Of a DNA stretch of 64,000 nt, positions 45,701-60,700 are shown one piece after another; position 1 is the stretch's first letter, and each line of letters starts with the position of its first letter. This stretch comes from Corbicula japonica (lineage: Eukaryota; Mollusca; Bivalvia; Venerida; Cyrenidae). The stretch spans positions 372,001-436,000 of the forward strand of contig JAZAYU010000200.1 of the NCBI GenBank assembly GCA_038501625.1, read 5' to 3'. The position numbers and the translations under genes were made by a program. A model generated the notes under the pieces. The model was not told the origin of the DNA. It saw nothing but the letters and a program-made list of their open reading frames with translations, and searched no databases.

Positions 45701-48700
45701 ATGATTCGATGTGTGTTGCATTTATCTGCACGCTTGTATAATATGAGACCAAGATACCAAACATGGTTGAGTTATGACGATCATTCCGCCTCTGAAATGA
45801 GCAAAATTTAATGTGAGGTGAAGTTTTTTTCGATTTTCAAGCAATATTTAGTTGTATTCTCGTCCTGTATCACTGCAAGAACAAAGTATTTGTTCTGTTT
45901 TGTATTCCCTGTGACTGGTTTAAATTTGTATGCATTTTTAAGGAAAATGCTGGCCAAAATTTAATGGTAGCGGTTGCGCTACTGATGTGACGGTTGTGCA
46001 TAAGAACACAGATTGACTGGGATCACACGTTTAATGCACTTTTACCGGTTCGTTCACAGAATTTTTTCATACAAAATCGGCAAAAAAGAAAGTTCAAAAA
46101 GGATGCCGAATGAATAGATGATATTGACTTTTTAATAATACTGACTTGTTTACTTACCTTTTACATAATGTGAGCAGTCTATTGATATACTTTGTTTTTC
46201 CATGGTGACTCAACAATTTTCACAAACGGTTCATCTATTTCATTATATTACAGTATGCTTGAAAAGAACTTTGTTGGTTTTTTTTAAACTTTGGATGGAT
46301 TTTTAAATTTACGATTTTGCTCATTTCAGAGGCGGAATGATCGTCATAACTCAACCATGTTTGCGTATCTTGGTCTCATATTATAGAAGCGTGCAGATAA
46401 ATCCAACACGCGAAACACGTTCCCCGTTTTTCAAAGAATTACTTAATATTATGATAAAAACGAGTCAAAGCTGACCACATACCTTTCCGGGTCAAAATAA
46501 GCATCTGCAGTACAGTCACCAGATGCTTGCAGAACAATTTTCTCACTTCACCAGCGGTAACAGTTGTGCGCGATTCCCCCCCCCCCCCCCTGTAGATATT
46601 AACACTTTAACTTCGTCCTCTTTGATGAAGTCTTACTCAACTTATGAATCATAATTTTTAATAGTAAACCGTGTGACATATAACTTTAAAAGGCGTGCCT
46701 TCAGTAGAACCATTCATAATTTATTGGACGTTGCACAATGTTTTGACGTGTCACGTTGCCGAGCACATTCGTTTTGCCGTGAGATGTGGCAAAAAGCATG
46801 CCATCATTCACTTTGTTGTCAACGTGGCTGTTCCAACGGCCACTCAAAACAGCATTTAGGTTGAACTTTCCTATTATTTTCATGGAGAAGAAATCCTTTT
46901 AAGTTTTGGAGTTAAGCTACGGACAAAATTTATCAAGTAAATCTGATAAAGGGGAATAACTCTAAAAAATAGGCAAGGTATTGGACTTGCACACTGCACT
47001 ACCTACCAATGTGCTCTGTCAGTATATGAAATTTGAATAAAATCCCTCAAGTAGTTTTGGACTTATGCTCCGGACAAAATTTATCAAGTAATTCTGATAA
47101 AGTGGAATAACTCTAAAAATAGGCAAGGTAGAGTTATTGGACTTGCATACTGCACTACCTACCAATGTGCTCTGTCAGTGTATGAAGTTTGAATACAATC
47201 TCTCAAGTAGTTTTTGAGTAATTCTCAGGAAAAAGTGTATCAAGTAAATGTGATAAAGGGGAATAACTTTAAAAAAAGGCAAGGTAGAGTTATTGCACTT
47301 GTACACTGCACTACCTACCAATGTGCTCTGTCAGTGTATGAAATTTGAATAAAATCCCTCAAGAAGTTTTGGAGTTATGCTCCGGACAAAATTTATCAAG
47401 TAAATATGATAAAGAGGAATAACTCTAAAAATAGGCAAGGTAGAGGTATTGCACTTGTACACTGCACTACCTACCAATGTGCTCTGTCAGTGTATGAAGT
47501 TTGAATAAAATCCCTCGAGTAGTTTTGGAGTTATGCTCCGGACAAAATTTTATCAAGTAAATATGATAAAGAGGAATAACTCTTAAAATAGGCAAGGTAG
47601 AGTTATTGTTCTTGCACACTGCACTACCTACCAACGTGCTCTGTCAGTGTATGAAGTTTGAATAAAATCCCTCAAGTAGTTTTGGACTTATGCTCCGGAC
47701 AAAATTTATCAAGTAAATATGATAAAGGGGAATAACTCTAACAATAGGCAAGGTAGAGTTATTGTTCTTGCACACTGCACTACCTACCAATGTGCTCTTT
47801 CAGTGTATGAAGTTTGAATAAAATCCCTCCAGTAGTTTTGGACTTATGCTCCGGACAAAATTGTTTCGGACGGACACACAGACATACAGACGAAGGGCAT
47901 TTCTAATATCGTGCCCAAAATATAACAATTAAATATTTTTAACATTAAACTTACAACTAACTGTTTCAGTGGAACAACATCATTTGTTTGTAGAGCCTGT
48001 ATGTCGGTGCTAAGTGAACGAAATTCTCCAGCATAGTACTGCAACAAAAAATATCTTTATATACATACTATCAGTATTAAACCCTTTCCATCATATAATC
48101 CATATAACCTTTATGCCTTTATGGCAAGGTCAAACATTGTAGATACAGTAGCTCTAGATCAGCAGGCACATTGCTTTTTTTTATTTAATTAGGTTATTTC
48201 TGGTGAAAAAGCGAGCAGTGCAGATCTTGATCAGATTGCACAGATGAGTTGGCCTATCTGGATTACACTGGTCGCATATCCTTTCCACGACCCTAACGTA
48301 TTTAAACGTGACAAAATTTCGACTTCCCAAAACCTGACCCTGTTTTAAGGGAGGACGCCCGAAACGTATTTTAACGTATAAAAAAATTGCTTTTCAAAAC
48401 CCGACCCTGTTTTTCCGTCGGAAACCTGTCGATTTTTTTTCTTATTAAAAAAACTCCTTACTTTGGTGGCTATTTAGAAGAACACCGAATTATCGATCAG
48501 AATTTTAACACTTATAATTAGTCCTTTGAACGCATCTGATATTTTCTCTCAAATATTATTTAGTAAGAAATTGATTACATGTGACTTAGATAATCTGATA
48601 AGAAAATTAGTGATTTCAAAAAGCCAAATTTTAAGAAAAAAAATCTAATTACAGTGTTGCTGTTTCTTCATCTTTTATTGTCAAAATAAAAAAGTGGCTT

Positions 48701-51700
48701 CAAAACAGTTATCCATTATGTTAGAAAATACCTATATCTACCTAGTAATTACTTAAAAATGACATTTTTTGCAATGGCATAAAAATTAATGACTGTTAAT
48801 TAGATTAATTGATTTACGGAATTTTCCGTTACAGTCTTCCATCAACAAACCGGATTTTTCACCCATTACGTAAAAGAGCGTTGAGATTCGGGATTTTAAC
48901 GCACTATTCTTGATATGCATATCCCACCTTTTTTACAGAAGAAAGACCGTAACGTTAGTCTAAGATAACGTGTTTTACAGTTATTTAATCGGGTTTCATT
49001 TCATTAAAAGGTAGAATACCTGTAAAGGACAAAAGCCTATATGCTTTATTCAAACATACGCTTATCAACGGGCATTAAAAAAATTTTTAAGCAGATTTAC
49101 GTTATGGGTTTTAAAATCGTGAAAAAAGCATACGTTTAAATACGTTTCGGGCTTCTTCCAGTAAAACAGGGTCTGGTTTTGAGAAGTCAAAATTTTGTCA
49201 CGTTTAAATACGTTAAGGACGTCCGTCCGGAAAACAGGGTCGGGCGCGGAAAGGATATGCGATGGTCTTAATTATTTTAGGGTGATCTTAATAAGGGGTT
49301 TTATTGTAATTTTTTTATTATTAGCAAAAAACAAAAGTTCCAAAGTGTCACAAAATACGGCCTTAGAAAATTTTGGTAAATAGACAGCGGACAAGGCCAA
49401 TTTGCTAGTTTTTGTATAAGGGCCATAACTCTGAAGTGGTTGAAGCAATTTGGCAGATTATCAAACTTGGCTGAGATAAGTATATATGTCTGTAAACATT
49501 TTCCCCAAGTTTCATGAAAATCGGACAACAAGTGTTTGAGTTAAAGAGCAGACATTGCTGTGCACACCACCCGCCATAATACAGCCTGCCTTTGACGGTC
49601 TTATAAAAATCATTGAAGATACATTTCCCAATTCGTACCTGATCAGGAATTGAATCTGCTAGGTCTGACATTTCTTGTGCTTTCTGAGGAAGGTTCAGGC
49701 TATCCAGTTCTGTTGTGATCTACAATGTACATTATCTATGAGGTATAACTGACTTTTTTTAAGAAATTGAATTCTTCAATAATTTCTTGTGATAAAAACA
49801 GAGTATCAAATTTTTTTAACAAATCAAATGACATCATTGTTATTTCACATTTAGTAATAACAAACACTGCTTGATAGAAAGTCAAAATACATGGACATTT
49901 GTGATACATGTCACATAACAACACGAAGTTTCATTTAGCTCCTCTCTGCAGTTGATGTGATATGACCAGACAAGCAATAAATCTGCAAATACTAAATACT
50001 ACAAAAATAACAGTACCTGTCTTGATGTAGCTGAATCTACATTGGGTAAGTCAAGCTTGGAACTGAGGTCGGCGAACAAACTCGTGTCAATAAGATTGAT
50101 GTTACCCACTGTGTCGTTGATATTGTCCACCACATCCGCACCAAGGTCCGGTATAAACTGGTGAGAAAAAACGCCGATATCATATACAGTCAAACTTGTA
50201 TTAAGCAGCCACCCAAGGGAGTGACAAAAATTGGCTGCATAACACAGGTGACTTTTTAAGACAGGTAAAAATTTGAACAAAATGTCAGTATAGGACATAT
50301 TCAAACTGGCTGTTTAAGACAGCTGGTTGCTGAATGCAGGGTGGCTCTAAGGCAGGTTTAACTGTAAGTTAAAATATGCCAATTAAGACTGATAAATGTG
50401 AAGGTGTGTGAGCAAGAGAGCAACCAAATGAATGATTGGATACTACTGTATAAGTACTTATATTGGCGGGCTTTAATTTGGCTATGTATTTGTGGTCAGG
50501 GTCAGTTGCGCCAGTATAAAACACCTCAAATATAAATCCCCATCAATTTAAAACACCGCCAATTTAATATCTGGAAGGTAGATAACTATGATACACTAGT
50601 ACATATTTTGTCGCAGTTTCCTCCCTTGACGAAGAAAGATTGTTGCATGTTTCTAAATTATGTATATTTTTTAAACCTGAATAAAAACTTAAACAACACA
50701 AAACAAGAGTACATGAATGTGTTATTTATTTTCTTTAGAAATAGCCAGAGAGAGTGTAATATGGCACTTGTTGTCCATTCCTTTCAGCGGCACTTGTTTT
50801 GAACCTGAAAAAAGAAGCATTATAGAGTTGTAGCTTTTGTACATGAAGTAAATTTAATCAAATTTTTTCAATATCTCATAAAAACCTGCTTAAATTAAAA
50901 AATTCATATTAAATCGAACAAGTAGGTAAACTTATAATGCGTCAACAAAAGGAATGTAATTGGAATATCAAACAAAGCAAGCAAAGTACATTGTACTGTA
51001 TTAGGTAGCTGCGATAATGTTTTCACACTTAAAATTTAACAATAGAATAACTGCAACGTTTACCTTTCTCTTCAATTGTCCAATTTCCACCAATTTTCAT
51101 CAAGGGTTTTATTTTTTCGGTCTGGCTTGTTAGCGCCAATATATGACCCCGCCAGTATAAAACACTTTAAAATATGCAAAATATGACACCGCCAATACTA
51201 AGCGCTATACAGTAGTTTGTTTTACTAGAAAATATATTTCAACATGCATATACATCTTTGTTTGACAAAATTTGATACAATGTACTTGTTGATTATACTT
51301 TGAAAATGTATTTCTTACTATAAAAATCCATTTCAACATGCCTACAAAATTTTAGTTTTAAACAATTTGATACATACATCATTAATGTTAAACATCTCCG
51401 TGATATTGATACGGCTTTTCAAAACTTTGTCTAGGCTGAGGCCAGAGAACACTGTTCCATTGTTGCGACAAGTCCTGCAATACACATTAAAAAACTCTGG
51501 GGTTTTTTCAGCCAGTTTAGTAGTGATTTCTTTGCCCAAGATCATAAAACTTAGATTGGAGACCAGTCACAAATCTGAAGCATCTGACCATGGCTGAAAT
51601 AGTGACTGGTCGGCATTTCAGCCAATCAGATGCCTGAGATTTGAGACTGGTCTTTAATCTAAGTTTATTATCTTGGGCCCTTTACTTCACATTAACTGGT

Positions 51701-54700
51701 TTTATTGAGTGTGCGACCATTGTAAATCCAGATCAGCCAGCAAATTTGTACTATCTGATATGGATCTACACTGGTTGCTTCTTGGTCAGAAATAATCTTA
51801 AGAATCATCTAAAGCCAACAAAATGTGATCTTGACCAGATGGCTCTGATGTGCAGGCTGATCTGGATCTACACTGTTCACCCATGCAGTTTAAGGTAAAA
51901 ATGTTCACAACATCTCTTTGTGCTGACTGACATGAATTTGCATCTTATAGAAGTTTGTTAAACTAGGAAAAGTTTGTCTCCATATCAGCCTATCAGATGC
52001 TCAAGATTTGAGACTGGTCTCGGATCTCAGTTATGTGATCTTGAGCCCTGACCAGTGACCTGTTTATTAGCTCTGTTATTGTAACAAGGCAGTCAGAATG
52101 ACAGCAATATCCCCCGCCGCATGCAGGAATGTTGGAAAGGTTATGGATGCTTAATAATTGCAAATTAACAAATATATCTCCAGCAGTTTGGAAGTTATGG
52201 AGCAAATATGAAAGACATGGTTAAATATGAACCTTCAAAGACAACTAGTGACCTTGACCTTCAGCCGGCCAGGTTGGAACATGGGTTCTGCACATCATCT
52301 TGGTGGAATGAACATTTGACTAAAGTTTGATAAAATTCATTGCAGGGGTTCAGAAGATATTAACCCGAAACAAAATACATAGTTCAAATCTTCAATGACC
52401 TTGACCTTGAGCCGGCCAGGTTGGAACATGGGTTCTGCACGTCATCTTCATGGGGAGAACATTTGAGTAAAGTTTCATGGAATTCCTTCCAGGGGTTGAA
52501 AAGTTATGGACTGGACAAGAAATGTGCGCGCACGGAAGGACGGACGGACGAAGATCATTCCTACATCCCCAGCCACTATGCGCCGGGGGATAACTAGAGC
52601 TGCAGGAAGAACAAATAACTTGATGTGGTTATTTTCATAATGGTGTTTTTGTAGCCTCCCCTTATTTCTAACCGATGATCGATTATAAAACTTCATAATC
52701 GATTATCGAAAATCGATCCTAAAAACAATCTATTATCGATTATAATCGATCACCTTTTAATCAATACTTAACTCAATTATAAATTCACAAATTTGATGAA
52801 AGTCTATAGTGGAAAGTCTATGGGATTTGAATTTTTGGTCTATGGCCTACTATAAATACTGAAATTTATGAGAACTGCTTACTTACAGAAACATATTCAT
52901 CACAGAGATGTTGGCAGAGCTGTCATTAAGTAGCGTTTCACCAATGTTCTTTCCACCCAGTACCAATCCATTGTCGACCAACTGAAAATATTTTAACTGA
53001 CAAAATTAACTAATCAATTTTTTTTAATGCACAAATCTATTATCGATATCAATATGCTGTCTGCATATCATAAAACTAAGATTGGATTCCAGTCTCAAAA
53101 CTCAAGCATCTGATTGGCTGAAATGGCATCCAGTCCTTTTCATTTTCATCCTTAAACATGACCTAAGCAACTTAATCTAGACACTGTCAAATTATTTATA
53201 ACCCATATGACTTACATCCCGTGTGTAACCTAGATTAATCTGCTTCAGATTCATTAAATTTTGACCAAGAAGTGAACCAAATAGATCAACAGGCGCATAG
53301 GAGCAGGGGCCGCAGCTCTAATATTTTAGCAAGTCACGGCCCTAGTAGTGGCTCCAAAATAAGGGGTTCTTTAGCGTTAATGCGATGCCCTTAACAATAA
53401 AGCAGTGTCAAAGATATTCGTTTTTAACATTTACCGATAGCTATTACACAATTAAGTGTTAATGCCTATAAAACAGTAATGGGTCGTGGTATTGCCTGAC
53501 AATGTTAATGCTAAGGCTAACTTAGGTGCACAAGTATGTAAAACATAAACAAATTTGTTCTTTACACTCAGTTTGAAACGCTTAACACACTTCTACAGAG
53601 CCGAAAGAAGGATTTTATAAACATGGTGCAAGTGGTTTGAGACAGTACGTCAAATTGTACAACCAAATTAATAGATTCAAACATTTCAGTACTAATACAA
53701 TCACCAGTGTTTGTATGTACCAGCGAAATTCATAAATTAACAAGTCTTTATTTTAACAAATCAGGTAACTGAGATTTGAGACTGGTCTCAATTCTCATTT
53801 TTATAATCTTGAGGGCAGAACTGACATTATAAAGACTTTTTTATAAGAACTGATTTTTTTGTACTGCTCTATGCACAATTATTATGTTTAGATATGCTGC
53901 CTATGTAGTTTCTGATCATTTAAAATGTATATTTACACTAACGGCAGTCTAAAATTGTTTTATTTTATCGATATGCCACTTTGCTATTGTTGCAGCAAGC
54001 ATCACCTCCTCCACGGCCCCAATGTTCAAACCGCTCATACGCACCTGATCCAGATAACTCTGCATGGATGTTCTGAATAACTAGGCCCAAGATCATAAAA
54101 CTAAGTTTGGAGATGTCAGTCTCAAATCTCAAGCATCTGATTGGCTGAAATGGCAACCAGTCGCCATTTCAGCCAATCAGATCCTTCAAATTTAAGACTG
54201 ATCTCAAAACTTAGTTTTATGATCTTGGGCCCAGGATCTACACTGATCACAATGTGATATGTTAATTTTTTTTTCTTTAAACTGTTTCAATTTTTATTAG
54301 GAAAATATTCATTCCAGGGTATTGAACCTTGCACAACAATTGAACATTTAGTGAAGTGACATTGATGAGCATTCTTGTCTTTCTAAAAATCGTGCCATCG
54401 TTCACATTGTCGTCAATGTTTTTTTTTTACAACAATTCAAAAGATGGATATGCCACAATTTCTCCTCAATATTTTGTTAATAATTCAGAATATTAAGAAG
54501 TATAAATATAAGAACTGAATCAATATTATAAGGCATTAATCATGATACGAACAACATTTGGGTTATTGAATGTAAGCATAAAGCCTCCAGACTTCACACA
54601 TTAAAAACAAGAAGCTGCGTTTGGAAAATACATATGCCCCCGGTTGCGAAGTTTGTCATGATACAAATTTATAATGACAGGACAGTGTTAAAACAGCAAC

Positions 54701-57700
54701 TAAAATCATAAGTAAGTTCTAAATAATGGAAACAACTTTCTGGTGCAAGATCCTGTGCATGAAAAACATTTAACATAAAAATCAAGTAATTTAACCTATA
54801 ATCTAAGATGATAAAGTACAGATTATTCAAGACAAAACTGGAACATTTACAGTATTTAATGTAATAAATGCCTAGGAATTTAGTACAAACACCGATGATG
54901 CAAGTATTGGGAAGGTGGGCATTTATTAGAGGCATTATTGAAATTGAGAAAAATCCAACTTGCTGAAACAGGTTAACCATTTCTCTAAATATAATATGGG
55001 GAGATAACCCTAAAAATAAGGTAGCATTAATTACATAACTTGTCCGGTCATGAGCTGTGCACTATAAACAAAGTATATAAACTTTCATGCCAATTCTGTT
55101 TGTGGAAATTAAGAAATATCCAACTTGCAAAAACAGGTTAACTCGGGCTGTCAACCAGGTCATCTCCAAAAAATAGGAAAAATATAGGAATATTTTTGCA
55201 ACAAATATAGGAGTTTTGGATGATTTTATGGCAAAATATAGGAGCTTGGAACTGATAATAGTTTTAATATTTACACAAGGGGGAAATGCAGAATGCATTA
55301 ACAAAGCCGGGTTTTTCAGTTTTAGTTTGTGTTCTATGATATGTAGTACTGTACACAGCATCGCCCCATCCACTCATAGTCATATTGCTTTGTGTGTAAA
55401 AATCTGGGTTACAATGTCCAAAAGGGTTCAGGCAAAATTGACCCCAAGGCCTTACTTTGGACAAACTCTATTGAGAACCTGTAGGCAATACATCATACAA
55501 AATTATATGCCCTTCACTATCCTAGAAGTTCCGGAATAAACGATTTTTAACATGATTCCATTTATTTATTTAATCTGCATGGAACAGTACTACAGTGAAA
55601 TAAGTTAGTTAACCTTAATACAAAGAATACTGCTACAAGTTTCAAGAGAAATGATAAAAACGTATCAATTTATAACCATAACTGAACATTAATTCAAACT
55701 GCCATTGAATTTTTATACAAACACAATAATTTTCAAAACCAAAGCCTTCTTGGGAATAGGACATTATACCTATAATGCTCATTGAAGTTTAACATTAATT
55801 TAACTTAATTTATCCATTAAGTGGTTTTTAAAAAAACAAACAATAATTTTAGAAAACAATGCAAAATTTTGCAGATTATACTAATAAAAACATTTTAAAT
55901 TTATCTCAATTTATTGAACAAATAGTTGTTGCAAATTTTTAAACAATATTGTTTTTATTACCTCCCTTTATTTGACTGCCTTTTGAATCGTATTGTTTTG
56001 TAAAGACACCTGTTTTTGCATACACTCTTTTCCAACAGAGTTTGATAACACTCTTGTCAAACTGGAAAACTGACAACAAAAGTCAGCTGAAGAATTCTTG
56101 TTCACATTCAAGCATGTTTTTCCTAGGAGTCCATCTAGACGTTTTAGACGACCACATACACCATACCAAATATAAGCTCTCTTGTCCTTGCAGTTGGTGA
56201 ATAAAATTAAATGATCTTTAACATTTTTTTGCAAATGGTTGCAACTGCAACAAGAATTCTGCATAGAAGTGAAAATTTGTTTTGTTACTAGGTAAGCCTT
56301 AATACACAGAAACCTGCTACAAAGTTGTTAGAGAATCAGATTAAAACTTAAGTAAATGCCACCTGCCAAGTTTTCACCAATCTAAAAGTTGAGTTTTGTT
56401 CTTGAAAAAAAAGAAGAAAGCAAAATCAGTATCAAAGCAATATTTACTCTCTTCATTAATCGGCAGAAACAAATACTAAAAAATATAGGAATATACATAA
56501 AAATATAGGAGAAATATAGGAATATAGGAGTCTTTTCAGAATATAGGATTCTGATCCAAAATATAGGAGAAATATAGGAATATAGGAATCGGTTGACAGC
56601 CTGAATTATTAAACTAGTTCTCTAAGTACACAATGGGGAGATAATCCCAGAAAAATGGTACCTAGAGTTATGTTTCTTGTAAGGGTCATGACCTGTGCAC
56701 GGTTAAGCAAGTGTGTAAACTTTCATGGCAATGCTCTTTGTAAAAGTACAGAAATATCCAACTTGCCGAAACAGGTTAACCACTTATCTCTATGTTCAAA
56801 ATGGGGAGATAACCCCAGAAATAAGATAGCAGAGTTATGTAACTTGTCTAGGTCATGACCTGTGCACTGTTAAGTAAGTGTGTTAACTTTCATGCCAAAT
56901 TTCTGTGAAGAAATTGAAAAATATCCAACTTGCCGAAACAGGTTAAATGTTTTCCTCAAGTACAAAATGGGCAGATAAACCCAGAAATAAGATACCTAGA
57001 GTTAAACTAGAGCTATCACTGAAGGCCCCCCCCCCCCCCCCCCCCCCCGCAATACTGCTTTGTCAGGGTATGCAGAAATAATGTTCGCATCATTTTACCT
57101 AACAATGAATACAATATTCAATAGTGCTCCCCTTCAAAAATAATGGACTGATCCAAATGAAAAATATGTCTACCACATAGACACTTTATGCTCAACATAT
57201 GATTTCAGTTTCAAGTCAATATCTTGAAAATGTATTACTTCGCATCACAAGATTTTGTTAAATCATTCCCTTCAAAAATAATGGACTGACCTACATGAAA
57301 AATAGGTTACACACATCTACACTTCAAGCCGAACATGTTATAAGTTTGACGTAATTACCTTGAAAACTGTACCAGTAGTTCGCATCACAGCATTTTGTTA
57401 AATAGTGATCCCCTAAAAAAATAATGGACTGATCCAGAATGAAAAAAATGTCTTGCACATGTACAATTCATGCCAAATATATGTTAAGAGTTTCAAGTCA
57501 ATATTAAGATTTTGTTAAATAATGCTCCCCTACAAACAATAATGGACTGATCCACACAAAAAAAAATGTCAATTACATGCGTACTTCATTCAGAACTCGT
57601 GATTTCAGTTTCAAGTCGATATCTTGAAAACTGTAGAAGATTGCCTCACATAAAAAAAATATGTCATGCAAACCTACTCAGGAACGTTTGTTTTAAGTTT

Positions 57701-60700
57701 GAAAACTGGAGAAGTAATTTGAGTCATAAGATTTCGTTAAAAAAAAGGAATGATTTTGTAATATAATGCTCCCCTCCAAAAATAATGCACAGATCCAAAC
57801 ATAAAATATGTCGCTTACATGCGCACTTCATGCAGAACATAAGATTTCAGTTTCAAGTTGATATCTTGAAAACTGTAGAAGTTTGCATAAAACGGTTTTG
57901 TTTAACATAAGATTTCAGTTTCAAGTTGATATCTTGAAAACTGTAGAAGTTTGCGTTAAACGGTTTTGTTTAATATATGTCCCCAACAAAAAAAAAAGGA
58001 CTGATCCACATGAAAAATATGTCACGCACATCTACACTTCATGCCGAACATGTGTAAAGTTTCAAGTCAATATCTTGAAAACTGTAGTAGAAGTTCTCGT
58101 CACAAGATATTGTTGAATCATGCTCCCCTACAAAAAATAATGGACTGATCCACATGAAAAAAAAAAAGTTTGCGCAAATCTACTCATGAACATATATCTT
58201 GAAAACTGTTGACGTAGTAAGTGCCACAGACCAACCACCCAACCAACCAACAAACCAGATGATGACTCCTATATACCCCCCATACTTTGTATGCGGAGGT
58301 ATAATAACTTGTCAGGGTCAGGACCTGCGAACTGTTAAGTGTGTCATGCCAATGCTTTTTGTAGAAATTGAGAAATATCGAACTTGCCCAAAAAGGTTAA
58401 CCGGACAGACGCATCACGGATGGTTCAATCACTAGATGCGGGAGGCATAAAAACAAATGTTTTCAGTACCCACACAAACACTGTAAAACATCAATTCACT
58501 CATAAAAGTAAATTACAGTACTGAAAATTATGAAATTGACAATCAGATCGGAAGCGGATTGTAAGCGGACCGCAAACCGATCCTGTTAGGAGCGCAATGG
58601 AAACGGAATAGAATTGGAAACGGAATCGAAACAAATCGCTTTGAGCGTTTGGATCGCTTGGAGTGAAAAGACCGGAGCGTTTTGACCGGATAGGAATCGC
58701 TTTGAGCGTTTGGATCGCTAGGACTGAAAAGACCAAAGCGTTTTGACCGGATCAGATCGCTTTTATTTCTAGTTTTTCAGTAATATATAGTAGCAGGCTG
58801 TCAAGTGATCTTTCTTCAAAAAGTAGGAGAAAAATTGGAACCATTTTGACAAAAAAGTAGGAGAAAAGTAGGAAAAAGTAGGAACTTTTTCCTCAAAAGT
58901 AGGAATACAGAGTAGGGGCATCACTCTTTCTGTTACACATTATATGCATCATGGTCATCCAGCTGAGGCCCCAACACATACATGTAAGTAAGACTGCCAC
59001 TGGTAACTTAGAGAGCTGTCTACGTGGAGTCAGTATGGGTGAATGGGGCCTCATCTTTGTGAATATAAACAGCACTTCAGCAATACCATGGGTTTAGTAT
59101 TCCTGCTATTATGAGAGGTGTTCGAAAAGTAATGCAAATGCAGTTTTATTGCAGAAAAATATTGATTTTAAAGTGTTTCAAGTTATACCTAGATCAGTCC
59201 TCTTAGCACACCTGAAAAAAAACTAGACTGTGTCCTGGGGACACTGATGCTACAACATTTGTAAAACAATAACTGTGGTTAAAATGATCGCAGGAAAAAA
59301 CATTTTCTTTACGATCATCTTTACATCCTGCTTGAACAATCTTTGCAAGTTTGAAAGAATTCTGCCCGAAGGTTAATGAGGAGTTAATGCCACAAGATTG
59401 GGGCACAAGTGCAACTCTCTATGACACCCACCTAGGGAGCATTACGAGTGCAACTCTAGATGCCTCACACTTAGGGCATAAAAAAAGAGTTATATAAGGG
59501 CTCCAGTCTATGAAAAAAGGGCCCTTTACTGTCAAATATTTCAAAGTAACAAATAAACTAGATGTTTTTTTGTGAAAAACGCATGTCTCCCCCCTGCGCC
59601 CTGGCCTCTGTGACCTTGACCTTTGACCTACTGACCCCAAAATCTATAGGGTTCTTCTACTCAATAAGGGCTATTACCCTATTTAGTTTGAATGCTTTGG
59701 GTCAAGCAGTACTCCAGTTATTGACCGGATACGGTTTTCACTCTTCGGGGCCCCTGTGTGACCTTTGACCTGCTGACCCCAAAATCAATAGGAGTCCTCT
59801 ACTCAATAAGGACATCCATCGTACGAAGTTTGAAGGCTCTGGGTGAAATGGAACTCCTGTTATTGAGCGGAAACGGTTTTCACTCTTCAGGCCCCTGTGA
59901 CCTTGACATCTGACCTACTGACCCCAAATCAATAGGGTTCTTCTACTCAATAAGGGCTATCACCCTATGAAGATTTAATGCTCTGGGTCAAACGGTACTC
60001 AAGTTATTGAGCAGAAACGGTTTTCACTCTTCAGGCCCCAGTGACCTTGACCTTTGACCTACTGACCCCAAAATCAATAGAAGTCCTCTACTCAATAAGG
60101 ACATCCATTATATGAAGTTTGAAGGCTCTGGGTGAAAAAGAACTCCTGTTATTGAGCGGAAACGGTTTTCACTCTTCAGGCCTGTGACCTTGACCTTTGA
60201 CCTACTGACCCCAAAATCAAAAGCTTTCTTCTACTAAGTAAGGGCTATCACCCTATGAAGTTTGAATGCTCTGGGTCAAAGGGTACTCCAGTTATTGAGC
60301 AAAAATGGTTTTCTTTCTTCGGGCCCCTGTGACCTTGACCTTTGACCTACTAACCCCAAAATCAATAGGGTTCTTCTACTCAATAAGGGCTATCATCCAA
60401 TGAAGTTTGAATGCTCTGGGTCAAAGAGTACTCGAGTTATTGAGCGGAAACGGTTTTCACTCTTCGGGCCCCTGTGACCTTGACCTTTGACCTATTGAAC
60501 CCCAAAATCAATAGAAATGCCATGCCATTACATTAATTGAAGTTGTCTGTGGAAGTGATGTAGCTGGACTTCTATTTTCTGTATAACTTGTATGTCTAGG
60601 TCCCCACCAGGCAGATAGATAATTTCAGGCTAAACACTTGAAATTCATAAGTTATTCAGAGCAATTACCTGTTCAAAGACTGTGAGATCCTGCAATGGTT

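Larger units (their letters stand above)
54609..58445. repeat. Tandem-core element 'atatccaacttgccgaaaca', split by two insertions
   Basis: Units of about 150 bp with aaatatccaacttgccgaaa, 'acaggttaacc', 'aaaatggggagataaccc' and 'tcatgacctgtgcactgtta' occur at 54950-55145, 56610-57005 and 58300-58400. Opens atatgcccccggttgcgaag and closes agatgcgggaggcataaaaa. Interrupted by 55145-56602 and by 57006-58299. Confidence 0.75.

Noticed and set aside
53965..54156. Possible extra prominin exon (SMQSYLDQ followed by GTGCGT)
   Set aside because: Flanking exons already join in phase without it, and the reading frame runs into a MITE on one side.
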